Part shown: positions 37,073 through 46,276 of the stretch, piece after piece
Layout of the letters: each line of letters starts with the position of its first letter
How positions within the stretch are numbered: position 1 is the stretch's first letter
DNA from: Clostridia bacterium
GTDB lineage: Bacteria > Bacillota > Clostridia > Christensenellales > Borkfalkiaceae
DNA: 64,000 nucleotides
NCBI GenBank assembly: GCA_900771345.1
Contig: CAAGNQ010000027.1
Span: 1 to 64,000, forward strand
Direction of reading: 5' to 3'
Notes under the pieces: generated by a model
The model's input: the letters and a program-made list of their open reading frames with translations, nothing else
Told to the model about the DNA's origin: nothing
Databases searched by the model: none
Program-made: the position numbers and the translations under genes

Positions 37073-37104
37073 GGTTTATCTTGGCAAACGCCATAGTTAA
37101 CAAT

Positions 37105-37133
37105 ATGATATCAAATATCCCGTATATTGTCAA
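37105..37133 (-). promoter_or_regulatory. Promoter of rpsF-ssb-rpsR
   Basis: Minus-strand TTGACA (37133-37128), 17-bp spacer, TATCAT (37110-37105). Confidence 0.8.
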
Positions 37134-37168
37134 TTATTTTGAGTTAATATATTAAATATATATAAAAT

Positions 37169-38533
37169 TTAGTTACTACTGTGCTTTTTTATCCTTTTAT
37201 CCAACAGTTTGATAAGCGTTTCTCTATTATTTGAATAAGGATTAAAAATAGTAAACTCGAAAATTTCTTTTAGCGTTTTTCCGATTTTTTCTTTAGTTAT
37301 GCCTCTATCTATTAAGTCCTTAGAGGTTATTTTTAAGTCTTTTAGGCTAAAAGGCACTCCCTCTCCTTTCATTTTCTCAATGATATCTATCCATTTTTTA
37401 ACACTTTTCGGCTGGTCAAGCATATCCTTGCTGGCAGAATAATCGGCTTGCTTAATTTTTAACAAAAGAGGAATTTTATCGTAATTATCTACGATAAATT
37501 TTCTAACCTTTCCCTCCTTCATCTCACCGTTAAGGTCTATCATATGCGCTCTAACGATAAACCTAACGTCACTAATAGTTTTTTTATCGGCTTTAAGGGC
37601 TTTTAGCGCATTAGTAGCAATCTCTTCTCCTTCAACGTTATGGAGATAATACTCACCGTCACGAATCTTGCAAAAAGGTTTGCCTATATCGTGAAAAAGT
37701 GCGCAAAGCCTAGCCTCGCTCGGCGCATATAATACGCACCTTAAACTATGCTCTAAAACGTCGTAATTATGATAATCACTCCTTTGCTCCATTCCTCTTC
37801 CAAGTGTTAGGGCAGGTAAAATTCTATCCAAAACTCTCGTTTGATCTAAAATCTTTAAGCCCTTATAATGCCCTTTTTTATCGGAAAAAGAATTCTTAGT
37901 ATCACAAACGAGTATTTTTTTAAGTTCGTCAAAAATTCGCTCTGGCGAAATATCTTTTATATTATCAGCATTTTCTTTGGCAGAATTTATCACTTCGTCG
38001 GTTGGCTTAAAGTTAAGTTCGCCTGCAAACCTTGCAAGGCGCATAAGCCTAAGTCCGTCGTGCGAGAAAACTTCTTTTGGTGATACGACAGTATCCAAAA
38101 CTCTATTTTCAACGTCTTTTATCCCACCCAACGGGTCTACAATTTTTTCGTTTTTTATGTCGTAATATATAGCGTTGCACTTAAAATCACGCCTTTTAGC
38201 ATCTTCTAAAATATCCTCTGTAAATGCAGTAAAAGTTGGGGTATGCTCTCCCCCACAAGCGTACTCTTCACGCCTAAAAGAGGTAAACTCGTATCTTTCA
38301 TTATCGCTTTTTAAGACAACGGTATTCGTCCTCGGATAAGTTGCAACGATTTTAAACCCAACCTTTTTTGCACGCTCAATCATATCTTCTAAAAGAATAG
38401 GACCCGAAAGGTCAATATCAGTGCAACAACTTTGGTCGATAAGATAGTTTCTTACCACCCCTCCAACAGCATAGAGGGGTTTATCGAGCAAATTGCTAAG
38501 CCTATTCAGTTTTTCGTCTAAAATAATTTTCAT
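37169..38533 (-). CDS. cca: CCA tRNA nucleotidyltransferase with HD domain
   Basis: 454-aa enzyme of the class-II nucleotidyltransferase fold: LYAVGGVVRNYLI, the catalytic STDIDLSG-like CCTDIDLSG, RRDFKCNAIYYD, the tail-binding SHDGLRLMRLARFAGEL and a C-terminal HD hydrolase-type domain (HSLRCVLYAPSEARLCALFHDIGKP). It repairs or adds tRNA 3' CCA. The ATG at 38533 was chosen; another at 38554 lies upstream of the -10 box and cannot be transcribed from it. The -10 box leaves almost no leader. Confidence 0.92.
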   Translation of the reverse strand: MKIILDEKLNRLSNLLDKPLYAVGGVVRNYLIDQSCCTDIDLSGPILLEDMIERAKKVGFKIVATYPRTNTVVLKSDNERYEFTSFRREEYACGGEHTPTFTAFTEDILEDAKRRDFKCNAIYYDIKNEKIVDPLGGIKDVENRVLDTVVSPKEVFSHDGLRLMRLARFAGELNFKPTDEVINSAKENADNIKDISPERIFDELKKILVCDTKNSFSDKKGHYKGLKILDQTRVLDRILPALTLGRGMEQRSDYHNYDVLEHSLRCVLYAPSEARLCALFHDIGKPFCKIRDGEYYLHNVEGEEIATNALKALKADKKTISDVRFIVRAHMIDLNGEMKEGKVRKFIVDNYDKIPLLLKIKQADYSASKDMLDQPKSVKKWIDIIEKMKGEGVPFSLKDLKITSKDLIDRGITKEKIGKTLKEIFEFTIFNPYSNNRETLIKLLDKRIKKHSSN

Positions 38534-38542
38534 ATCGTGTAT

Positions 38543-38548
38543 ATTATA
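38543..38548 (-). promoter_or_regulatory. -10 box immediately upstream of cca
   Basis: Minus-strand TATAAT with only nine bases between it and the ATG; no clear -35 and no ribosome-binding site. Suggests a leaderless or nearly leaderless mRNA. Confidence 0.5.
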
Positions 38549-38616
38549 CCACAAAAAAGTTGAAATTTTGTCGTTTTTGTAGTAAAATTTATAAGAGATT
38601 ATATTTTGGAGAAAAA

Positions 38617-39492
38617 ATGTTAGATTTTATCGTTAATCCTATCGCCGGTGGCAAACACGGACGAAAAACAAGGAAAACCGTTTCTATTATTGAAACAGTA
38701 TTAAAAGAGAAAAACATTGAATATAAAATTCACGTTACAAGATACAAAGGTCACGCAAAAGACATAGCAAGTGCGATAATTGACAAGGGCGCTACTGACG
38801 TTATCGTCGTTGGTGGTGACGGCACTCTGCACGAAGTAATAAACGGATTTTCTAACTTTGAAAGGGTAAATTTAGGACTTATCCCTTGTGGTACGGGGAA
38901 CGACTTTGCTCTAGCACTTAAAATTCCTAAAAATCCAAAAAAGGCGCTCGATTTAATTATAAACGGAAACGCAAAGTTTACTGATTTTATGCAAATGCCA
39001 AACGTTCGTGGTATGAATATTATCGGAACGGGTATTGACGTTGAGGTCTTAAAAAAGTATAACAACCTAAAAAGGAAAAACGAATGGGGTTATACCAAGT
39101 GTTTAATCAGTACACTATTTAATTTTGAATATTCAAATTTTACGGTGGAAATTGACGGTAAAAAAACAAATTATCGTTCTTTTATAGCGGCAATCGCTAA
39201 CGGGTGCGCTTACGGTGGAGGGATTAAGATTTGCCCTATTGCCGACGCTACTGATAATAAACTCAACTTTGTTGCCGTTAAAGAGATAAAAAAATTAGCC
39301 TTAATCGGAGCATTTATAAGGCTCAAAATGGGCAGAATATTAAAGTTTAAGCAGACGGTTACCCAGCAAATGAAAAATATAAAAATAACTTCTGACAAAC
39401 CTTTAACGATAAATATTGACGGCGAACTTTACGAAAATATCCCGTTTGAAGTGTCGATAGTTTCAAACACGCTAAAAATGTATAGAAAATAA
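38617..39492 (+). CDS. Diacylglycerol/lipid kinase (YegS/DagK family)
   Basis: 291-aa soluble lipid kinase of the DAGKc fold: FIVNPIAGGKHGRK, the nucleotide loop VVGGDGTLHEVING, LGLIPCGTGNDFALAL and the C-terminal NIDGELYENIPFEVSIV. Likely phosphorylates diacylglycerol, recycling it into phospholipid. The ATG at 38617 has a TTGGAG site; the frame upstream to 38560 lies in the promoter region. Divergent from cca. Confidence 0.92.
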   Translation: MLDFIVNPIAGGKHGRKTRKTVSIIETVLKEKNIEYKIHVTRYKGHAKDIASAIIDKGATDVIVVGGDGTLHEVINGFSNFERVNLGLIPCGTGNDFALALKIPKNPKKALDLIINGNAKFTDFMQMPNVRGMNIIGTGIDVEVLKKYNNLKRKNEWGYTKCLISTLFNFEYSNFTVEIDGKKTNYRSFIAAIANGCAYGGGIKICPIADATDNKLNFVAVKEIKKLALIGAFIRLKMGRILKFKQTVTQQMKNIKITSDKPLTINIDGELYENIPFEVSIVSNTLKMYRK

Positions 39493-39499
39493 AAATTAA

Positions 39500-39530
39500 A
39501 ACTCGGCTATAATTAAAGCCGAGTTTTTGT
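39500..39530. terminator. Bidirectional terminator after the lipid kinase
   Basis: ACTCGGCT (39501-39508) pairs with AGCCGAGT (39517-39524), then TTTT. Confidence 0.85.
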
Positions 39531-39531
39531 T

Positions 39532-40962
39532 TTATTCCTCATTGTCTATCCAAACGTTTTCCGGTACGTCTTTATATCTTTTCTTAAACACCTTTCGCCT
39601 AAAAATATACGTCGTGTACGACAGCCACAGCAAGAAAAATATTGCACACGCTATGCACGCATTAGTTAAAGAACTACTTGCAAAGTTTAGCAAAAACAAA
39701 AGTGGTGCTATCATTACCATTGCAGGGAAATTCGACATTACGTATAACGACGCAGTAGGCGTTCTTAAATTAGGGTCGATTTCCTTAACCAAAATCATGC
39801 CGTTACTAGCAGTACCAGTCAAAGTGCCAAAACTCATCAAAAAGAATTCGTGCTCAAACCCCTTAAAGCAATGTTTTGCAACCTTGCGAATATAGGCGTA
39901 GGTTATAACTCCTCCAACAATGGCTAGTATCACGATAGGCAAAATATAATTTCTTATATCGTTAATCTCAATTGCAGCGACGCCTGCAACAACCATTAAG
40001 TCAAAGAAAAATCCAGAAATTCTATCCATTTGATAGTTGTTTACGTAAACCCTCTTAACAACTTTGCGTTTTTGCAATTTATTAAGAATTGTCTTAACTA
40101 AAATTGCGGCGATTGCTGCCCACATAAAGTTAAAACCCCACGCAATGCTATTTGTGAAATTAGATATAACACCGAGCAAACACATAAACCCGAAAGCAAG
40201 CGCGTACACAAAAACGACTAGCCCCATCTGAATAGAAAACTTGTCCACAGACTCGTTATCTGGAATTTCATTTTTTTCACAGTAAAAACTGCCGTCTTCT
40301 TGGGCATTTTTACCACTCGAACGAACTTTTATCAGTCCTTTTTTCTTAAAATAGTTAATATAGATAATGCCAAAAACCGAGGCTACTATAAATCCTATTG
40401 ACGCTAGCGAAAGCCCAAACGAGCCGTTGCCTGAAAAATTAGTAGCAGGATTGTTTGAAAAATTTATATCCCAAGTTAAAGCATTCCCCGGTCCTTGACC
40501 GTAAGCAAGAGGAAGAATAAGCCCACTTATATACGACTGCTCGTTAGCGCTCCCTTGCGTTAAAAAGAACAAAACTATTGTGATTAAAAGGCCAACGAAC
40601 GCTTGCAACATATACGAGCCACCCTGCAAAGCGCCGAACTCAACGATTTGCGATTTTTTTGCTTTAATTGTTGACTTTTCTGTTTTTAAGGTCATAGCGG
40701 CAAAGCCTATTCCTAGCCCGTGGTAAGTTACTACTTGCATTATTCTATTATCTACAAGCATAACTCCAAACTGCTTGCAAACTATATCAACAACAAGTAG
40801 CAATCCACCACCGATTATCGCTGAAGGAATCAAGCATTTTCTAAACCAAGGAACAACGTTCCTTAAGACGTTGCCAATTAATAGAAAGATTAATAGTAAG
40901 CCTATTTGAACTAAAAAACTCCAAACAACTCCGTAATTCGCGAGCGTAAAATCCCACTGCAT
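39532..40962 (-). CDS. Sodium:glutamate symporter-like protein (GltS family)
   Basis: 476-aa membrane protein with ~11-12 helices in two halves. The conserved loop LPLAYGQGPGNALTWD in the first half and LMSFGTLTGTASNGMILVKEIDP in the second are the paired GltS-type substrate hairpins. A charged cytosolic stretch (~215-245) separates the halves. Predicted Na+-coupled glutamate or related carboxylate uptake. Single gene followed by degV upstream on the same strand (28-bp gap), possibly one transcript. Confidence 0.85.
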   Translation of the reverse strand: MQWDFTLANYGVVWSFLVQIGLLLIFLLIGNVLRNVVPWFRKCLIPSAIIGGGLLLVVDIVCKQFGVMLVDNRIMQVVTYHGLGIGFAAMTLKTEKSTIKAKKSQIVEFGALQGGSYMLQAFVGLLITIVLFFLTQGSANEQSYISGLILPLAYGQGPGNALTWDINFSNNPATNFSGNGSFGLSLASIGFIVASVFGIIYINYFKKKGLIKVRSSGKNAQEDGSFYCEKNEIPDNESVDKFSIQMGLVVFVYALAFGFMCLLGVISNFTNSIAWGFNFMWAAIAAILVKTILNKLQKRKVVKRVYVNNYQMDRISGFFFDLMVVAGVAAIEINDIRNYILPIVILAIVGGVITYAYIRKVAKHCFKGFEHEFFLMSFGTLTGTASNGMILVKEIDPNLRTPTASLYVMSNFPAMVMIAPLLFLLNFASSSLTNACIACAIFFLLWLSYTTYIFRRKVFKKRYKDVPENVWIDNEE

Positions 40963-40990
40963 TTTGCGCCTCCTTATCTTTTGTTAAAAT

Positions 40991-41839
40991 TTAATTATTT
41001 TTTCCGTCGTTAAAATATAAAATTCCTAAAGTATTCGCGCCACAGTGACTCGCTATCGTACAACCTGCGTGTGTTTCATAAATATTCTTAAAGCCTTTAT
41101 CCACGAGCGCATTTTTTGCCGACTCTACCATTTCCTGCGTGGCAGTAGTGTAGGTTATAAACACCCTAGTAAAATCAGGATTATTAAACTCGTCTAAAGT
41201 ATCTTCACAATATTTGGCAACAACTTTTGCCATACTACCACGATAGTTTTTATCAGAACCCATTTTGCCATCTTTAACTACTATTCTAGGATGAAGTTTT
41301 AGTATGTTCGCTCCTAGGCGTTGCAAACTACTACATCTTCCACCTTTATAGAGATAGTCAAGCCTTTCAATTACAAAAGAAACTTGAAGATTTTTAACCC
41401 TTTGTTGGCACTTTTCTGCAATAGTTTTAGCGTCTAGCCCCTCGTTTGCCAAATCCTTAGCGTATAATGCTAAAAGCCCAATTCCCGTTGATAAACTTAG
41501 CGAATCAACAACGTAAACGTTATCTAAATCTTTGCTTACTCTCATTGCATTACTGCAAGAAGATGAAAGCCCACTTGATAAACTTAAATGAACAACTGCG
41601 TCATAATCCTTTTTTAGACTTTCAAAATACTCTGTATAACCATAGTCGTTTATAGCGTTTGTTTTAGGCAAAACACCAGTTTTATCAACGTATTCAAAAA
41701 TATCGAGGGTTGATTTCTCTCCATCGTTAAAGGTTTCATCACCTAGCGTGATTTGGAAAGGCACAACCTTAATATCGTTTTTCTCCAAAAGTTCTTTGCT
41801 TAAATCACTTGTAGATTCAACAGAAATTGCTATTTTCAT
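40991..41839 (-). CDS. DegV family fatty-acid-binding protein
   Basis: 282-aa two-domain protein: IAISVESTSDLSKELLEKND at the N-terminus, the PKTNAINDYGYTEYFE loop, VVHLSLSSGLSSSCSNA and the C-terminal HAGCTIASHCGANTLGILYF. DegV/FakB proteins present fatty acids to the FakA kinase for incorporation into phospholipid. No fakA in the window. Has its own sigma-A promoter. Confidence 0.93.
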   Translation of the reverse strand: MKIAISVESTSDLSKELLEKNDIKVVPFQITLGDETFNDGEKSTLDIFEYVDKTGVLPKTNAINDYGYTEYFESLKKDYDAVVHLSLSSGLSSSCSNAMRVSKDLDNVYVVDSLSLSTGIGLLALYAKDLANEGLDAKTIAEKCQQRVKNLQVSFVIERLDYLYKGGRCSSLQRLGANILKLHPRIVVKDGKMGSDKNYRGSMAKVVAKYCEDTLDEFNNPDFTRVFITYTTATQEMVESAKNALVDKGFKNIYETHAGCTIASHCGANTLGILYFNDGKNN

Positions 41840-41871
41840 TTCATCTCTCCCATTTAATAGTTTACCTATAT

Positions 41872-41900
41872 ATTTTATCCTAAAAAATTAATTTTTTCAA
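41872..41900 (-). promoter_or_regulatory. Promoter of degV
   Basis: Minus-strand TTGAAA (41900-41895), 17-bp spacer, TAAAAT (41877-41872). Confidence 0.75.
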
Positions 41901-41983
41901 CTAATTCGTGCTAGTATGTAAAAAATCAACTATATTTGAGGAAATTATAACTTATAATATTTATTTAAAGATATGACCAAAAG

Positions 41984-42012
41984 TTGTCAAATCAAAAAAA
42001 ATGTGCTATAAT
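41984..42012 (+). promoter_or_regulatory. Promoter of aspS
   Basis: TTGTCA (41984-41989), 17-bp spacer, TATAAT (42007-42012). The ~65-nt leader has an AAAAGGC/GCCTTTT hairpin (42027-42033 / 42044-42050) but no T-box motif. Confidence 0.8.
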
Positions 42013-42082
42013 TTGTTAAACTAGTCAAAAGGCTTTTTTATTTGCCTTTTATTACTTAAAGAAATTTTTTAGGAGTTTAGTT

Positions 42083-43420
42083 ATGGACAAAATTAACGGA
42101 ACGTTATCGACAAGCACCGTTCAGTTTTCAGACTTTTTTAAGTTTGACGGGCAAGTGGTTACCATTCAAGGCTACGTGCACCGTATTCGTGAAATGACGG
42201 GGTTTGCTTTTATTATTATTCGTACTGCTAAAGACACTATTCAATGCGTTTATGCGCCTGAGTTTTCCGATTATCGCTTGGACGAGAAAATTTGCGAAGA
42301 GGCTTGCGTTAAAGTTACGGGAAAAGTTGTGTCTAGTAAAGATGCAAAGGGCAACGATAGATATGAACTTCAAATCCATAATATAGAAATTCTATCCCTC
42401 CCAGCAGACACTCTTCCTATCGTTATCAATAAAAAACAACTTGATAATATTCAGTTGTCAACCGTTTTAGACCTTCGCCCTATTTCTATGCGCAACCCTA
42501 AAGAAAGAGCAATCTTTAAGATACAAGAGGGTATTGCTAGAGGGTTTAGAGAATATCTAATGAAAAATGGATTCACCGAGATTCGTTCACCTAAAATAGT
42601 TTTTGCAGGTGCTGAAGGTGGAACTAATATTTTCAAGCTTGATTATTTTGGAAAAGAGGTTTTTCTCGCTCAATCACCTCAGTTATATAAGCAAGCGTTA
42701 GTTGGCGTTTACGAGCGCGTTTTTGAGATTGCGCCTGTTTTTAGAGCAGAGCATCACGACACTTCTCGCCACCTCAACGAATATACTTCTATGGACTTTG
42801 AAATGGGCTTTATTAATAGTTTTGAAGATATTATGAATACCGAAGTAGGCGCACTAAAATATATTATGAATCTTCTTAAAACCGAATATAAAGAGGAAGT
42901 TGAACTTCTCCACGCTGATATTCCTGAAATCACCGAAGTTCCTACCATTAAATTTATGGACGCTAAGGAACTTTTGATGAAAAAGTTTAAATATCAACCA
43001 CAAGATATGAAAGATTTTGACCCTCAGGAAGAAGAACTTTTAGGAAAATACGCTAAAAAAGAACTTAATAGTGACTTTTTGTTCGTTACTCATTATCCGT
43101 CTAAAAAGCGTCCGTTCTATACTATGGACGACCCTGAAAATCCTGAATTTACTTTATCATTCGACCTATTATTTAGAGGTCTTGAAATTACTTCTGGTGG
43201 GCAGAGAATTCACAATTATAACGAGCAGGTTTCAAAAATGCAAAAACTTGGAATGAACCCAGAACTATTTGATACCTATCTTCTTCTTCATAAGTACGGC
43301 GCACCACCACACGGAGGACTTGGAATCGGGTTGGAGCGTCTTACAATGCATCTTCTAGGCGCAAAGAACGTTAGAGAAACGACTATGTTCCCTCGTGATA
43401 TTAACAGGGTAACCCCATAA
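42083..43420 (+). CDS. aspS: Aspartate--tRNA(Asx) ligase, archaeal/eukaryal type
   Basis: 445-aa class-II aminoacyl-tRNA synthetase. N-terminal OB-fold anticodon domain (~20-105, VTIQGYVHRIREMTGFAFIIIR), then the catalytic core: motif 2 FRAEHHDTSRHLNEYTSMDFEM and motif 3 HGGLGIGLERLTMHLLG. It lacks the ~100-residue GAD insertion of bacterial AspRS and is the short archaeal-like form found in several Clostridia. Such enzymes are often non-discriminating and charge tRNA-Asn with Asp for GatCAB. AGGAG ribosome site. Confidence 0.93.
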   Translation: MDKINGTLSTSTVQFSDFFKFDGQVVTIQGYVHRIREMTGFAFIIIRTAKDTIQCVYAPEFSDYRLDEKICEEACVKVTGKVVSSKDAKGNDRYELQIHNIEILSLPADTLPIVINKKQLDNIQLSTVLDLRPISMRNPKERAIFKIQEGIARGFREYLMKNGFTEIRSPKIVFAGAEGGTNIFKLDYFGKEVFLAQSPQLYKQALVGVYERVFEIAPVFRAEHHDTSRHLNEYTSMDFEMGFINSFEDIMNTEVGALKYIMNLLKTEYKEEVELLHADIPEITEVPTIKFMDAKELLMKKFKYQPQDMKDFDPQEEELLGKYAKKELNSDFLFVTHYPSKKRPFYTMDDPENPEFTLSFDLLFRGLEITSGGQRIHNYNEQVSKMQKLGMNPELFDTYLLLHKYGAPPHGGLGIGLERLTMHLLGAKNVRETTMFPRDINRVTP

Positions 43421-43437
43421 AGATTAAATATAAAGTT

Positions 43438-43468
43438 AAAAGGCAACTAAAATTTAGTTGCCTTTTTT
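43438..43468. terminator. Bidirectional terminator between aspS and the LysM gene
   Basis: AAAAGGCAACTAAA pairs with TTTAGTTGCCTTTT, followed by further T. Confidence 0.87.
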
Positions 43469-43747
43469 TATGATTAAATTTAGACCGTAAAAAACGTACG
43501 GTATACCGTTATCCGATAAAATCTTTTGCTCGGGCACTTTGAACCTTTCCGAGATAGAAAAAAGAGAATCTCTAGCATCTACTTTGTAAATCAAGCCGTC
43601 GGGTTTTTCTATGTACAGCATATCACCTAAACAAACTTCTCTCTTTAAATTATTATCAGCGATTAACTTTGTTATAGGTATGCTAAACTTTTCTGAAATA
43701 GATAAAAGTTTATCTTCTTCGCAAACTCTATAAAAAAACTTTTCCAT
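43454..43747 (-). CDS. Small protein with two LysM domains
   Basis: 97-aa protein made of two LysM repeats (~3-48 and ~52-95): FYRVCEEDKLLSISEKFSIPITKLIADN and IYKVDARDSLFSISERFKVPEQKILSDNG. No signal peptide or membrane segment. LysM binds N-acetylglucosamine in peptidoglycan; short signal-less versions also occur in spore-coat proteins (SafA/SpoVID type). Location therefore unclear. Divergent from the SpoVB gene. Confidence 0.82.
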   Translation of the reverse strand: MEKFFYRVCEEDKLLSISEKFSIPITKLIADNNLKREVCLGDMLYIEKPDGLIYKVDARDSLFSISERFKVPEQKILSDNGIPYVFYGLNLIIKKGN

Positions 43748-43820
43748 AATTATATGATATTTGGAAAAACTCTTGAATAGAATATTTTAGATAACTTTAT
43801 TACTTTTAGGAGCATATTTT

Positions 43821-45329
43821 TTGAGAAAATTTTTTAAGACGGTAGCCATCGTAACCGTATTTTCTATTTGTGAAAAGTTTTTAGGATTCCTTTATCGCAT
43901 TTATCTTTCTAGAACAATCGGTTCGGAAGGAATAGGTCTTTATCAGGTAGCACTTTCCGTCTTTGCACTACTTCTAACCTTAACCTGTTCGGGAACGCCT
44001 ATCACCGTTTCAAGACTGATGACCAAATATCGAGCGCTTGGCGACGAAAAAAGAGTGCAAAAAATCATAACGGCAGGGCTTTGTTTTACTTTTCTTTTAG
44101 CACTCCCGATTGCCCTCGTTTTTATGATTTTTGGCTCTCACTTTGCCTTTTTGTTTGCTGACGAAAGATGCTTAAGAATTTTTATAATAGTTATTCCAGG
44201 ATTGATTTTTACATCCGTTTACGCAGTTCTAAGAGGGGTTTTTTGGGGAAATAAGGACTTTTTGCCTTACAGCGTTACCGAACTATTAGAAGAAATTTGC
44301 ATGATAATAGTCGGCATTTTCCTCATTGAACGCTCGACTAGTGCAACTAACGGCGCTGAACGAGCAGGGCTTGCAGTACTTATCTCTTATATCTTCTCGT
44401 TCTCTCTAGCGTCAATCGTTTTCTTTTTAAGAAAAAACAAACTTAAAAATCCAAAATCCGAGTTTCGCCCCCTCTTAGCCTCTGCAATGCCTATAACTGC
44501 TATGCGAACGTCAACTTCTATAACTTCTTCGTTAATGAGCGTAATTTTGCCGTTAAGGTTAATTAGCGCAGGGTTTGACAATGGTCAAGCGCTTAGCCTT
44601 TTTGGTTCTGCCGTTGGGCAAGCGTTTCCTTTACTAACAATACCCACCACCTTAATAGGCTCTTTTATACTTGTTCTTGTCCCAGAAATTTCAGAAAACT
44701 ATTATTCTGGCAACACCTTAAAATTAAAACGCGACGTTGAAAAAGCACTAAAATTTTCCACGCTATTGACTTGCCTTTTCGTGCCTATTTTCCTTGTGTG
44801 TGGTCAAGAGATAGGCGTTCTAATTTTCAACAATTCTTTTACTGGCAAGTTTACTTCTTACTCTGCCTTTTTAATGCCGTTAATGAGCCTTTCTAGCGTA
44901 ACAACAAGTGTTCTTAATTCCATCGGGCTAGAAAATAAAACGCTTTTATATTACATAATCGGCGGGGGATTAATGCTACTTTGCATTTGGTTTTTGCCAT
45001 CCTTTTTGGGCATTTACGCACTACTTGTCGGTTTTACTTGCGTTTATGGTCTTACAACTATTTTAAACCTTATTTTATTAAACAAACATTGTCCTTTTAG
45101 AAAGGGACAACTGAAATTCTTGTCAACTACTTTTTTGATAATTATTCCTACTTGCTTGTTTGGTTTTTTGTTAAAAAACATATTGATTTCACCTTTAGGT
45201 ATTACTTTAACTCTTTTGATTTGCGCAATATGTATGGCTGTTGCAATGGGACTATTATACTTGATTTGTGACCTTGTTAAATTAGACTTTTTTATAAAAC
45301 CAAAAGGCAAATTAAAAACTTTTCCATAA
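43821..45329 (+). CDS. Lipid flippase of the MOP superfamily (SpoVB/MurJ-like)
   Basis: 502-aa protein with ~14 transmembrane helices. The start region (SICEKFLGFLYRIYLSRTIGSEGIGLYQ) and the LVPEISENYYSGN, NSIGLENKTLLYY blocks match stage V sporulation protein B-type oligosaccharide flippases. In sporulation SpoVB moves lipid II for the spore cortex; other paralogues serve vegetative wall or polysaccharide export. The start is a TTG at 43821 with AGGAG upstream; no ATG fits. Single gene with a strong terminator. Confidence 0.88.
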   Translation: MRKFFKTVAIVTVFSICEKFLGFLYRIYLSRTIGSEGIGLYQVALSVFALLLTLTCSGTPITVSRLMTKYRALGDEKRVQKIITAGLCFTFLLALPIALVFMIFGSHFAFLFADERCLRIFIIVIPGLIFTSVYAVLRGVFWGNKDFLPYSVTELLEEICMIIVGIFLIERSTSATNGAERAGLAVLISYIFSFSLASIVFFLRKNKLKNPKSEFRPLLASAMPITAMRTSTSITSSLMSVILPLRLISAGFDNGQALSLFGSAVGQAFPLLTIPTTLIGSFILVLVPEISENYYSGNTLKLKRDVEKALKFSTLLTCLFVPIFLVCGQEIGVLIFNNSFTGKFTSYSAFLMPLMSLSSVTTSVLNSIGLENKTLLYYIIGGGLMLLCIWFLPSFLGIYALLVGFTCVYGLTTILNLILLNKHCPFRKGQLKFLSTTFLIIIPTCLFGFLLKNILISPLGITLTLLICAICMAVAMGLLYLICDLVKLDFFIKPKGKLKTFP

Positions 45330-45358
45330 AAAAAGTTCGACACGTCCGTCGAACTTTT
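45330..45358. terminator. Bidirectional terminator between the flippase and folT
   Basis: AAAAAGTTCGAC (45330-45341) pairs with GTCGAACTTTTT, the convergent arrangement fits both genes. Confidence 0.88.
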
Positions 45359-45369
45359 TGTTTATCTTT

Positions 45370-46038
45370 TTATTTATTAACCACAAACGGGAACTTATCT
45401 TTGGGCAAAACTTTTCTTAATACCGGCACTAACAAGGCACTAATAACTGCGTTTATAGCAGCTACTAAAAGTTTTGTTGGAAGCAAAACCATCAAACTTT
45501 CAAAGGTCATTGTATACATCAACGAAAGTCCAAGCGTGTTTACCAAGAAGGAATTGAAAACAAAACCTAATACAAAGGAAATGGAAAGTTTTATAAAATC
45601 GTTCCCTTTTGTAAAGGTGAAAATAATACCAGGGATAAGCCCCCAAAGCCCCGTGCCTATACCTATTATGGGGTTATAAGGGCCAAACGGAGCGATAATA
45701 CCACAAATAAAATCTCCTATAAATGCAGCGACAAACCCACCCAAACCGCCAAGCGTGTATCCTGCAATAAACCCAACGGTTGCAACTAGTGAAATTTGCT
45801 TAACAATACTTACCGGTATGGTTAAATAGTTTGCAACGAAAGCAAGTGCAGAAAATATAGCCGTGTATACTATTTTTTGAGTTTGGTTAAGGTTGTTCCT
45901 CTTCTTTTTCACCGTCAAAAAAACAACGACAACGGCAACCAAGAACACTAAAAGTGCAACGTAATAATACCAACGTTTAAAAAGGTTTGAGAATATTGCA
46001 CCAAAATCAAAAGGCGCAACTGCAAGTAAATTGGACAT
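45370..46038 (-). CDS. folT: ECF transporter S component, folate-specific (FolT-like)
   Basis: 222-aa membrane protein with ~6 helices. An N-terminal helix is followed by the S-component core: TQKIVYTAIFSALAFVANYLTIP, the GYTLGGLGGFVAAFIGDFICGIIAPFGPYNP block and LPTKLLVAAINAVISALLV. The substrate assignment to folate rests on the THF riboswitch in its leader, not on the protein alone. It would share an EcfAA'T module encoded elsewhere. Confidence 0.9.
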   Translation of the reverse strand: MSNLLAVAPFDFGAIFSNLFKRWYYYVALLVFLVAVVVVFLTVKKKRNNLNQTQKIVYTAIFSALAFVANYLTIPVSIVKQISLVATVGFIAGYTLGGLGGFVAAFIGDFICGIIAPFGPYNPIIGIGTGLWGLIPGIIFTFTKGNDFIKLSISFVLGFVFNSFLVNTLGLSLMYTMTFESLMVLLPTKLLVAAINAVISALLVPVLRKVLPKDKFPFVVNK

Positions 46039-46044
46039 AAAAAA

Positions 46045-46195
46045 ATCTCCTAAAAAAATTTTAGAGAGACCGATATTATTCGTGCGAATTAACGCAATAA
46101 ATTATAGCGGACGCGCAAAGATACCGCAGGTTTTCCCTTTCGTTTGCAAACGACATCCCATTTTGCAACACTTTACGCATCTTTGCTACTCTATT
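46045..46195 (-). promoter_or_regulatory. Tetrahydrofolate (THF, class I) riboswitch controlling folT
   Basis: Minus-strand RNA from ~46193 carries the class-I THF aptamer signature in order: GAGTAG, ATGCGT-AAGTG, AATGGGATGTCGT (46158-46146 area), AACGAA, GCGGT and GC-GTCCGCTA. The expression platform is a hairpin TCTC-CTAAAA / TTTTAGGAGA (46069-46046) that hides the AGGAG ribosome site of folT, so THF likely shuts off translation. Confidence 0.85.
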
Positions 46196-46276
46196 TGTTT
46201 GTTAATAATACACTATTTGATTTTTTTTGTCAATAAAATATAATATTATTTTTCTTTTTACCTATACTAACCTACT

